Of a stretch of DNA of 64,000 bases, positions 54,590-64,000 are shown piece after piece. The notes beneath the pieces were generated by a model. The model was not told the origin of the DNA. It saw nothing but the letters and a program-made list of their open reading frames with translations, and did not search any database. A program made the position numbers and the translations under genes. Every line of letters begins with the position of its first letter. The first letter of the stretch is position 1. This stretch comes from Gnetum montanum. Taxonomy: Eukaryota; Streptophyta; Gnetopsida; Gnetales; Gnetaceae. The DNA lies in assembly GCA_015680685.1 (NCBI GenBank), contig MNCI01026937.1, positions 380,283 to 444,282 on the forward strand, read 5' to 3'.

Positions 54590-55440
54590 CAGTGGGAAAG
54601 GCTTGTGCATTCTAATAACACTCATCATCAGTAATCTCTGCTAGGAAGCTTTCCATTTCTGTTGTGAGGAGTCACCATTGGAACTCTCTCTATCCTTAAT
54701 TGAGAGCTTTTTTATTCCTTATCTAATTCTTTATCCTTCTATCTTGTAACGAGTTAGCATGGGTGATCATTTGGTGGTGCCCCAATTTGGGCTTCCTCCC
54801 TTAACACTTGTTTTTTATAAGGCAGGTCCCGAGTTTCTTTCATAGTGCTCTCAGCTTCCCCCTTCCCCTTAACCCTATGACTTGTTCAAATTACTGTAAC
54901 TGATGCACTATTAATATCAATAGAACTTCTTTTCAGGGTCCGACATCCCCCCCATAATAAGTGTTATTGTTACTATAACAAGACCCAAAAGGGCTATTAT
55001 AATTAAGACCCAAACGGGTGCATTATAATAATGGATGTGACTCTTGAGCTAATCTTTGGGGGTTTTACCTAAGGCATTTATACCCAGGCTTAGAGGTTGT
55101 GCTAGGCATGGAGTGGTAGACCATGTATAGGCAAGTCACAGAAGCCAAGTGAAGTAGGAGAGGAAGAGGACTAGCCATCCCTTCTAGCCGATGATAGGCC
55201 TAAGCATGGTGGTAGTGTTGGATTTCCTTCAAGGGGATAGATGTCGAAGGAAGAAAACCCCAAGGAACACTCATAGCATGGTCCAGATACACTATTTCAT
55301 ATCAATAAATCATTCTTTTCTTTCTCTTTTTGTACTTTCTCTATTATTTATTGGATGTTGGTATATTATCTTCTTATGCATAATGTTTAATATAATGTAT
55401 ATTTGATGTTTGCCATGGCATCTGAGAATGGGATGTCACA

Positions 55441-57109
55441 TCATCCTTTTTTGGTGTGTTAAATAAAGTTAAATATTTATATTTATTTTATTAAATTTAA
55501 TTTAAGATAAAAAAATTCCATCATGCGCAAGAATAGTGGGGCTACACAAGCTAGGAACACCTAGTTGCATCTGACTATGTGGTAGGGCTACACAAACTTG
55601 TGCCCTTATCCATCACTAACATCCATCAAATAACATAGTAGTGTTGCACTTGCCTTTGCTAGCATTAGTTGTAAAATATTATCTTGTCATCATGCCTCAT
55701 TGCTCACTTGTCTGCTAATACCATGGCCTTGTCTAGGCTACCATAATTGCCCTAGCCTTTCCTACATTGTCTTGCTCTTCTATCACCTACTAAAGAAATC
55801 CTTACCCTAACTTCTTTGGATTTTTCACTATATTTTCTGGTGGTACCAACCAGTGGTGTCCATGAATACTGGTGATTGATATTACACTTGATAACCATAG
55901 ATAGTGATGATTAGTACCAAGTTGAAGTTTAAAGGAAGCTCTTAAAATTTAAAATTGAATTTTGAATATGATTCATGACTAATTTTGACCAACCTTGGTC
56001 ATGGGGTTGGTTAGTATCAAGTCCAATAAAAACTTAATAATTAAGCATGTTGGTTCTAGAGTAGAACTAGAATGGAGGATTTCTCAAAAAAAAATATTGG
56101 AAAGTCCCAAAAATTATGCCTACATTTTAAAACATTGAATGATCATAACTTTTGATTCCATAAGCTTTTTTTAGAACCTAAACACTTATTTTTAGTAGAT
56201 TTGAACCTTTTGGATGTGATGGAAAAGTAGGATTAGGCATAGAAAGTCCCAAAAATTTATTTTTAGGCCTCCATTTTAATGTATGTCAATGATCTTAAAA
56301 ATTTAAAATTCATATAGAATCAAATTAGAAATTTATTTTTACCAACCAAGTACTTATTTATTGCTAATTTTGACCTTTTAGACATAACTAGAACATTAGT
56401 TTTAGATAATTAGATGGAGAAAAATTTGTTTACCTTGTTTCAACTTTCTCAAACCAATTGCTTAACTATATATAGTTTTAATAAAAATTATCTATTAAAA
56501 AAGTCATATTATCTTACCTCCTCTATTTACTCATTCCTAGAACCCAAAGAGTTCATTGGATAATCATATAGGGTCATATGAATAATTGAAGAAATGCCTT
56601 AGAGTAGCAAGTTAATGAGATTAGGGGTACTTAACAAGAAATTTGTGATGAGAACCAAGGACTAGGAAAGTACATACAATAATTATTTGAGGAGGTTAAG
56701 AACCTATCCATTAATTTTAAAGAAAAATGATTAGAAGACCAATGGAAGATAAATTCCTTATTAAACTCCATTAAATAATTGACTGATCATTTGTCCTAAT
56801 CCTAAAACCAAAATAAACATTAACCTTGAGACCAAACTAGAGATTAATTCCCTCCAAAAAATCACTGAGGAGATGAAAATTCATATCAAATCCAAGAGTA
56901 GGCATGGAAGGGCATAATTACTAGAAGTAATCAACACCATATAGAAAATCATTCATTCAAGTTCACACAAAGAAGGTGAAGGTAGATCATTATGATAAAT
57001 CCCCAAAAGAAAGCTACAAGTTAGATACCATGAAGAATTACTTAGACATGTTGAATCTATTGATTCAAGAATGTCTAAAAGTCATCTCCAAGTATTTAAG
57101 GGAACTTGC
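55441..57109. other. AT-rich spacer, no gene seen
   Basis: No domain is read. Between about 56030 and 56420 phrases recur at about 150-base spacing ('aaagtcccaaaaatta', 'ttagaacctaaacacttatt' and 'accaaccaagtacttattta'), which fits a decayed tandem duplication. Confidence 0.4.
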
Positions 57110-57425
57110 AACAACATGGTGGAATTGACTAGAAGCCTAAGAACTTATTGTTAACTAACAATGTTTCTATCAATATTTTGAGAAGAAATTTATAAATGAT
57201 TCCTTTTTGAAGTAGCTTAAAATTTCATTCACCTTATTGAGATTAGATTAACATTTGGTAGAAGATTACTATAAATAATTTTGTGACCCATCAAGATACA
57301 TGATCTATTAGGATGAAAGTGTACTTGCCTTCAAGTTCACTAAAGGATTACCTACACAATTATGTTTTTATACTCGCATCCATAATCCATAGTTGGTAGA
57401 TGAAACTTATAGGATTACTAAAGTG
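57110..57425 (+). pseudogene. Gag relic of an unassigned Ty3/gypsy element
   Basis: The frame reads TTWWN, then QCFYQYFEKKFINDSFLK, LVEDYYK, SRYMIY, DESVLAFKFTKGLPTQL and ETYRITKVYE. The order (WW, FxxxFxxKF, EDYYxxF, FTKGLPxQL) is that of the retrotransposon gag core of plant Ty3/gypsy elements. Many stops interrupt it. No zinc knuckle or pol follows. It is older than the Athila-like copies and not obviously the same family. Confidence 0.45.
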
Positions 57426-57649
57426 TATGAATAATCAAATTAGTTAAGAAATACATCCATAAGGAAAAAATTTATAGAATAAATCTAAAATAAGAAAACT
57501 TGAATGCATTGTTTCTAGTGTAGGAAGACCTCTTTTGATCCCCTTATTCTTTCCCTATGTTTGTGTTTGTAGGATTCAAGGTTTAAGAAGATTTCTTGGA
57601 GGGCTAGAAGAAATATTTGTTGAGAATTGGGATTAATATTAGACATCTT

Positions 57650-57835
57650 TAAGTGAGAGGACATATCTTGCTAATTTTTCTAATGTCTTAGGAAAGAAAT
57701 CTTGGTCATAGAGAAGACATCACCAACAAGATATCTTAGCCCTAGAGGAGACATCTCAGGCAATACATCTTGCTAATGAAGGAGACATCTTGTTCCTAGA
57801 GGAGATGTCTTGTCAAAATAAGAGAAATATTTTCT
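57650..57835. repeat. Imperfect short repeats with GAGGAGACATCTTG
   Basis: The motif (G)AGGAGACATCTTG or close variants recurs about six times, near 57655, 57708, 57753, 57780 and 57799, with 20-50 bases between. Spacing is irregular. This looks like a decayed minisatellite. Confidence 0.55.
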
Positions 57836-58098
57836 AAGAGTTGGTTTTTTCATGAGACTTATTGGCAAGGTTAGAGATGACCCATACAACTAGGGAAGTT
57901 GTTGAAAACATCCACCCTAATTTGGGAAATAGGTAGAACATGTTGGAAAAGAATGAAAACAAATGGGGAGAATGTGAAAAGACTTAGGAAATAATTGAAG
58001 AACCTCAAGTAAGTTGAAAAAAGGTTTCTAGGTTTCTTATCTTCATGTTTTTCATAAATACTATTATGATTTTTAATTGTTAAAGGTAAATGAGAAAG

Positions 58099-58101
<3 letters not shown>

Positions 58102-58143
<42 letters not shown>

Positions 58144-58160
58144 NGAGAGGGAGAGGGAGA
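58102..58160. repeat. (GA)n microsatellite with a single N
   Basis: About 40 bases of pure GA repeat, then GGGAGAGGGAGAG after an N at 58144. The true length is uncertain because the N marks an assembly join. Confidence 0.95.
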
Positions 58161-58589
58161 GCATTGTGAGAGCTTAGGCAAGATGCGGAAGAGCACATTG
58201 TGTGAGTGCATAGAGGTTGTAGCTTCAAGCTCAATTGTATGGACCTATGTGTTCTGGTCTTGCTTGTTTATTGAGATCTCATTCCTAGGTTGTGGGAGAA
58301 TATCTCTATTGGTTATGTCTTGCATTGTAAATAGCTATTGTATGGTTGTAGAGCCTCATGCTTTGCAAGACCATTTGAGTATGATAGGTTTTAGATGTTT
58401 GTGGGTTTTGAGAACCCTGTTATAATCTTCTAATTAATTAATTGAAGATAGCCAGTTTCTTATTTTATAGAAAAATGATTATCTTTGTATAATATTTGGA
58501 TTTAGTATTTTTATGGTGATTTATTTGTGAAGTGAACTTACTCTAGCATTATTGGTATCAGATCTTTAGAACTTAGATTTGTGTAGACT

Positions 58590-59830
58590 TGAATTTTGGT
58601 TCTAAGAGTAATGCTTTACTCCAAAGCTGATGTCATTAGTAAAACTATTTTAGCTTTTCTATGTAGAACCTAATTTTGGTTCTACACACTCATTCTACAA
58701 AAGAGTTGACATGTAGATGGGGGATAAATGTCTTTTTAAAGCTTCTGATACATATTCTAGGAATGGTTTAGCTATTCATCTATAGAACCATTTCATAAAA
58801 CCATTTTTGATTCTATGAACTTGCACTTCATAAAGGCTAATGTGGAAAAGGTAAAAGTGAGATTACTTGTAGCATTGAACTTTGATCTACATATATACTT
58901 ATTCCATGCACCATGATGATGTGACTTATAGCATTGTGTTTTGGTTTCCTTTGTAGAACTAAATTTTCGTTTGATGCTTTCTACTATAGTAACTGACTTG
59001 GCAAGGAAAAAATGAATGTTTAGTATCTTTTGAGAGATTTCAACATATCTTCTTATTTATAGAATCCTTTCATAGAGCTAATTTTTTGTTCCATTAACTT
59101 ATGCCACATAATATGTTGACATGGTAGAGCCAAAAAGTGCGCTTGTTGTAAAACCATTTTCTAGTTATATAAATCCTCCCATCTTAATAGAGCTCACTTG
59201 GTAGAACTACTTATGTGTTTATTGATAGAACCAAATTTTTTTCTACAAAAAATGCTTCATTTTAAGCTCTTTTCTTGAATAATGACATGGCACATAAAAC
59301 CATTTTAGCTCTCTTTTGTAGAAATATATGGTTTTACAAATCTATCCGTCATAAAGATATGATGTCAATGAGGTATTACGATAAGATTTGATTTTATAAA
59401 GTTTTCTTTCATTTTAGCGCTAATTACAACTAAAATGTTGATCCTTTTAAATAAGCTTCTTGTTTGGAACCTATGTGTCACATGGGATTTGTACACAAAG
59501 CTAATCTCAGACTTTTTGTAAATCCTTATATTGTAATCTTGCAAAGCTAGTTCAAGTAGAACCATTTTGTAGAGCCAACTTTTGGTTCTATGAATTTTCC
59601 CTATGGTCTAATGTGGTAATTACACTTATTGATTCCTTTTTTAATAAGCAATTAGGCTCCTCATGGTTTGCAAAATGGTTTTGGAAATCCTTCATAGAGC
59701 TAATTTTTTTGGGTTATATGAATCCACTCTACCTATTCAAAATGATATGGAAGAATTAAATAAGCTTTGAATCAAGCCCTTTTCCTAAAATGATAAGTCT
59801 CATTTCCTTTTGTGCTCAACTATTCATTCT
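58590..59830. repeat. Decayed tandem array of about 140-bp units
   Basis: About nine recurrences of a unit containing 'tagaaccattttgtagagcc', 'aatttttggttctatgaact' and 'gttgacatggtagag'. 'AATTTTGGTTCTA'-like text occurs near 58611, 58671, 58803, 58963, 59080, 59232, 59578 and 59702, mostly 110-160 bases apart (one gap is double). No coding frame runs through it. It is either a small satellite or an amplified part of an old repeat. Confidence 0.6.
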
Positions 59831-61028
59831 AATGCTAATCTCATATTGAGATGAAACTAATCTTTAAGCTCTATGAATCCATTTGTGATAGTCTTAACTC
59901 CAATAACTAAAAGAACATTCCCCTAGGTTAAGTGAAACTTGTACAAGTTCTATCTTTGGTAATTAACTTAGATAATCCATGTAATGTTTAGTTTAATTTA
60001 AATATAGAGTGTATATGTTATGATGAGGCCATTGCAAATCAAAATGCATGGATAGCTATAATGAATAAACCTCCTTCATGAATACAAAACTAAAATAGAA
60101 TATTTTTTTAATATCTAGTTTAACATGAAATAAATTTATCCCCACATTCCACAACATTATGCGTCACACAAATTATAAATCTTCGTAAGCCATTAACGTT
60201 CTATAAAAAACTCTAACTTTTAAAATAAAATCCATCTGCTGCTTCACCTTTGCAAAGCTAAAACTAGTACACAAACACCAAAGAAAATCACACACAAAGA
60301 AATGCATGCATGAACACCTAACACTTATTGAGCTTGTAAAGAAAAAAATTCTCAAGCTTTATGATATGATTGCACATCATTTCTACATCTCTCTTAAGCA
60401 CATTTATTTGCTGCATGCGTATGGAAAGATTAAATAGCTAGTGCTCCTACATTTCTGGTTAATTTCAAGAATATTTTTCATGGCATATGCTTCTCATTCA
60501 ATCTTAGAAATGGATTATGGATTAGGATCAATATAAAATTCTTGAACATCAAGACCTAATTTTTCCTTCTACAAATACTCAAAACCCTTATCCACATCCA
60601 AGTCTTGCTTTCAATCATCATTTGATATGTCATTATTGCTCAAATTAGGGTTAGGACTAAGGTTTTCAACTTTATGGCTGGTTTTTGCAATTTCTTCATT
60701 GTTTGTGGAAGCTTCATGAACTTTGATTTGTCACATGTTATGATGATTTGGTCAAGGTGAAGTCACTAAGAGTTTGCAACTCTTTTGATGGTGCTATCAA
60801 AGGACATAGATGATGAGGAAGAAGAAGAAGAAGAAGAGATTTTAGAACTTTCCATGTCTTCTAAAATTTTAACATAAAAAACAATTGTATTTGCAAATTT
60901 TTGAAGCATAGTAGGGAAGTAAGCTAGGAAATGGAATGCAAGTGCCACACTCTTCTCAGATTTTCTGTGCAATGTTAGATATAATTTGAAATCCTAGTTC
61001 TTCAAATTGACTAAGACTTAATAATCTT
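59831..61028. other. AT-rich spacer, no gene seen
   Basis: No recognised domain. A (GAA)n tract lies at about 60815-60838; on the minus strand it encodes a serine run inside a 68-codon frame (60766-60972) that I do not accept as a gene. The remainder is A/T-rich. Confidence 0.4.
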
Positions 61029-61341
61029 TGATGAGCAACAAGTGTCTCCTATGCTTAATCATGCAAATCACAAGCATGTATGCATGATTTAGTCAAACTC
61101 CATCGATGAGATAGGTGTGCTATCTAGATCATTAAGTTTTGATCATAGGTTGTTGTCTTCTAGCTTGGATTAGTAATAGCTTTGTATCATATGATTTAGT
61201 TCAAAGTGAAAAGATAAAAACTTGTAATCAACACTTAACGATCTAGATACCACACTAGTCCCATCCATAGAATTCGACTAGATCATGTGTACACACTTGT
61301 GATTCATATAGTTGGGTGTAGAGAATAGTTGTTGCTCATCA
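61029..61341. repeat. Two Athila-like LTR ends in inverted orientation
   Basis: The left part (from TGATGAGCAACAAG at 61029) is a minus-strand LTR 3' end. The right part, ending GTTGTTGCTCATCA at 61341, is a plus-strand LTR 3' end. The two arms of about 120 bases are complementary with moderate divergence, for example 'atgcatgatttagtcaaact' pairs with 'gaattcgactagatcatgtg'. U3, the GATATC tract and TATA are missing from both. A primer site and gag follow on the right, so the right arm is the remnant 5' LTR of element 6. Confidence 0.7.
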
Positions 61342-61342
61342 T

Positions 61343-61360
61343 TGACACAATTTCTAGGGA
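61343..61360 (+). promoter_or_regulatory. Decayed tRNA-Asp primer site (element 6)
   Basis: TGACACAATTTCTAGGGA sits two bases after the LTR end and aligns with TGGCGCCGTTGCCGGGGA, mostly with transitions. Confidence 0.6.
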
Positions 61361-61484
61361 TGGTGCAAGTGATCTAGATTAGTTATATTACAAATGATCA
61401 ATGTAAAAGAATTAATGAATTATATATATTTTTTTAAAAAGAGATTATTAATATTTTAAGTCACATATATTACTAACCAAAAAC

Positions 61485-63400
61485 ATGCCTCCCTTACATA
61501 GGATCTATAATCCATCACATGCTAAGAACATTGGTAGGAGAAATGATAGGAGTTATATTGAAGAGAATCAAAGTGAACCACTACAAGCAAGGATCTCATA
61601 TGCTCATTTTGATCCTTACTATCATAGATAATGTTCAACTATTGTGGATAACCCTAGAGGGGATGGAACAAGTCCTAAAATAAGAAGGACCTTAGGGGCT
61701 AGGACCTTCTCCAAACCTAGAAGAGATGAATCAAGGAATCATAGGGGAAGATATAGGAGCCATGGTGGTTTTCCCAATTTCCTATCTTCCTCTTCTTCTT
61801 CAATGTCTAGTTCTGATGAAGATGAATGTAGGTATGGAGATAAAGCTCCACTAAGAGATCATGATAGAAAGAGAAATAGGGATCAACGACAAGATATGAG
61901 GTATCAAATGAAGCATACACGAGATCATGACAATTAAAAAAATAGAAATAAATATTATGACCATGTCATGTCTAATGATGATGAACCCTTGTTAGCTACT
62001 AGAAGCATGATATAGGTCATAGAGGTAGTTTGAATACCCCATAGGAATCAAAGGAAAAGTAGCATCAAAAACCTTGATTTGAATAATATTCTAAAGTTCA
62101 AAGATGGATACAATGTAGATCCCCAACATCATTTACAAGCCTTCCATGATGCTTGTGTCTTGAAAAATATTTAAAGTAAGTGGAAAAAGCTTAAGCTCTT
62201 TTCTAGGATACTAATTGAAGAAGTTGAAAGTTGATATAGATCATTGGAACCATATTCAATCCATTAGTGGTAAAAAATGCTTAACCTCTTTAATGAAAAA
62301 TACCAAACCTATTCAATAGTATCTAATCTATGAAAAAAATCCAAGGGTGGAAGAAAGATAATCATGAATCCCTTAATGTAGCCTTGGGAAAATATTATTC
62401 TCTATTGCATAGGTGCCTAGGCCATGGGTTTTCTCAAAAAGAGAAGCTTTGCCACATCATAGATGCGTTTGTAACAAAACAAGGGAGACCATTGGGATCT
62501 ATGCCCAAGGTAGATTATCAAAGTTGAAATTTCATTAGATATAAAGGCTAATTAAACATGTGGAAAAAGAAGAAGGAGAGATACATAAAAGGAAGAGTGT
62601 AGAGGATTATGAATAGGACCCAACTCTTCATAAGAAGGAGATCTAGATTTATGATCAGGAAAAAGAGGTAGCCCTTAATGGATTGATGTAATATAAAACC
62701 TTGATAATACAAAAGTATATCACTAAGATTGAAGCAAGGATAGATAAATTTGGGAGTTGATTGAAGAAAAAGCTACAACCAACTTAAAAATCATACAGGA
62801 GAAGGTAAAGTAAATAGGATCAAGTGATCAAAACAAGAAGAGAAAAAAGAACAAGGAAACAAGCAAGGATACTTATTAGCAAAGAAGGAAAATAGCTATA
62901 GTAAAAGAGGTTGAAGACTTAGATAAAAAGAGGGAGGATGGATGTGACATCTATTAATATGAACATCTAAAGGACTCTTGCCTAGTTATGTTACATATAC
63001 AGGAGTCTAGGACTCTTGCTTTAAATCCCAAGTTCATAGAAAAGAAAATGTCTAGGAAATTACCTTACTTATAAGGTAATTATGGATAGTGTTACAACCA
63101 ATAGTAGAATTTTTATCAACCTCAAGACTAATATTAACCACAGTGGAAAAACCCATAGTCATGGGGGATGCCATCAACAAACCAGTAATACCCCTATTGC
63201 CAACCAGATCCTTATAGATATTATGTTCAACAACATATTTCTCTTAATGGTTCCACTTCCCATGCCCCAAATCATTACTACTACTCTCTTTAATTCCATC
63301 AACCCACAACATCTCCTATGGAATCACCATTCCATACCTCTCATCATCCATCACATCCTAAATACTCTCATACTCATCTCCAGCATGTGTTAAAACCAAC
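61485..63400 (+). pseudogene. gag: Element 6 gag (old, broken)
   Basis: ATG at 61485 (MPPLHRIYNPSHAKNIGRRN) is placed like the gag starts of elements 1 and 2. An Arg/Ser-rich N-terminal part is open at 61644-61937. The capsid core shows KNLDLNNILKFKDGYNVDPQ, HHLQAFHDACVLKNI, LFNEKYQTYSIVSNL and NVALGKYYSLLHRCLGHGF, then LIKHVEKEEGE. At about 62943 the knuckle reads CDIY, a stop, then YEHLKDSC, so the second Cys is Tyr as in element 3. The Tyr/Gln/Pro tail matches the family. Divergence and stop density are higher than in elements 1-3, so this is an older insertion. Confidence 0.8.
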
Positions 63401-64000
63401 AATGCAGGAAGTGTTGGCATCACAACCTCAACAAAAGAATGACACTTGTGATGCCAACATATAAGTAAATGATAATGTTAATATATCTTAAGAAAAGTCT
63501 TAGAAACATCCTTCCTTTATGATAGTTCCCACACATGTGAATAAAAACTAGTGGACCTACTAGCTCATCAAAACTAGCACAAGGACAATTTGATGCAACC
63601 TCCTTCCTCACAAAAGTAGTGACTCCTAATCCTACACAAAAGCCAACAATCATTATCACTCCAATACAAACCATAAAGGATGAACCTATCACTATGGAGA
63701 GATAGGAAATTCCATACATTACTAGTAATAATAAAGGGTGCACTTGTGGGTTGAAAGTTCAAAGTGAAAACATGACCCCTATGCCAAACCACAATAAAAT
63801 TGGGAACAAGTGTGTGTTCAAAACTAGCCACTAAATCAAAAGACACCCAATGGATAGAAGATGAGAATATCAAACCATTCAAAATATGCATGAAAACATC
63901 CAACCCACTTATTAGTTCTAGTCTTAAGAAAATTAAAAAAAAAAAACAAAGAACTTAGAGAAGGACATCTTACATTTTGACTATACACCAAAAGAAGATG
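63401..64000 (+). pseudogene. Element 6 gag-protease linker, runs off the window
   Basis: Text corresponding to the gag-protease junction of element 1 continues (for example SNPTQKPTIIITPIQTIKDE near 63626), without a readable protease active site before the window ends. Two minus-strand frames of 107-109 codons here (63420-63743, 63574-63903) are antisense shadows. Poly(A) at 63936-63946 is internal. Confidence 0.4.

Larger units (their letters stand above)
49361..54952 (+). mobile_element. Near full-length L1-type LINE
   Basis: A non-LTR retrotransposon with a GC-rich 5' region, ORF1 (nucleic-acid-binding) and ORF2 (endonuclease, RT, zf-RVT). A perfect 19-bp target duplication CATAATAAGTGTTATTGTT flanks it at 49342-49360 and 54953-54971, which fixes both ends. 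It inserted into the chromovirus LTR. The 3' end reads 'ggtccgacatcccccc' with no poly(A) tail. A 363-base N gap lies between endonuclease and RT. Stops and frameshifts are few compared with elements 1-4, except in ORF1. Confidence 0.93.
49288..55440 (+). repeat. Chromovirus-type LTR split by a LINE
   Basis: TGTAATATTCCCATTT (49288) and GAATGGGATGTCACA (ending 55440) are imperfect inverted termini of the kind seen in Del/Tekay LTRs. Removing the LINE and one target duplication leaves about 540 bp. The 3' half is homologous to 29419-29745. Short repeats 'aagacccaaaagggctatta' and 'aagacccaaacgggtgcatt' lie at 54983-55025. Flanking pentamers TAATT and TCATC do not match and no primer site or polypurine tract adjoins, so it is a solo LTR with decayed duplication or an end fragment. 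Confidence 0.65.

Noticed and set aside
60766-60972. Minus-strand 68-codon frame with a serine run
   Set aside because: The run is a translated (GAA)n microsatellite and no homology or upstream gene structure is visible.
63420-63903. Two minus-strand frames of 107 and 109 codons near the right edge
   Set aside because: They are antisense to the gag-protease linker of element 6, overlap each other and show no domain.

Overview
This window is plant nuclear DNA, most likely from a seed plant with a large, repeat-rich genome. I could not identify the species. The evidence is the set of families present: Athila-type Ty3/gypsy LTR retrotransposons primed by tRNA-Asp, relics of plant chromoviruses primed by tRNA-iMet, and a plant L1-type LINE with an endonuclease, a reverse transcriptase and a C-terminal zf-RVT domain. 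I found no convincing cellular gene, tRNA or rRNA gene. Almost every coding stretch is a decayed transposon protein, broken by stops that mostly look like C-to-T or G-to-A changes.

Layout. 1-394 is an unassigned CpG-rich segment. 395-958 is a minus-strand LTR fragment of the dominant family. 959-7700 is AT-rich old sequence with a chromovirus gag relic (4029-4370). Element 1 (7701-17218, +, target duplication TATCT) and element 2 (17701-27860, +, GTTAT) are full-structure Athila-like elements: LTR, tRNA-Asp primer site, gag, protease, RT, RNase H, integrase, about 2 kb of conserved non-coding DNA, polypurine tract, LTR. Element 2 split an older chromovirus gag gene, whose remains lie at 17341-17695 and 27866-29270. 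A minus-strand solo LTR (29825-30804, GTATT) is followed by element 3 (30969-38087, +, TTCTT), a deletion derivative with gag and protease only. Element 4 (38298-45831, -, CTAGA) has a gag gene plus a separate accessory reading frame but no protease, RT or integrase. A plus-strand solo LTR (46621-47661, CCTTC) follows. At 49288-55440 a chromovirus LTR is split by a near full-length LINE (49361-54952, 19-bp target duplication). 55441-61028 holds another gag relic, short tandem repeats and a decayed array of about 140-bp units. At 61029-61341 two LTR ends face each other as an inverted repeat and lead into the gag of a sixth, older family member that runs off the right edge.

How the parts work together. 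The family LTR begins TGATGAG and ends CTCATCA. It carries a variable cluster of GATATC palindromes directly upstream of a TATAAATA box, and an AATAAA further in. In the 3' region of elements 1-4 a branch-point-like TTACTAAT or TTGCTAAT and an AG acceptor lie directly before an ATGGC start, which suggests a spliced downstream message. Only element 4 keeps a long reading frame there. Element 4 also has its own GATATC plus TATA module about 470 bases upstream of that frame. These two points, and the gag-plus-accessory layout of element 4, are the most interesting content of the window.

Sequence quality: N gaps at 11581-11732 and 51873-52235, and single-N joins at 24278 (with an exact 240-base duplication), 37782 and 58144, limit what can be concluded at those points.
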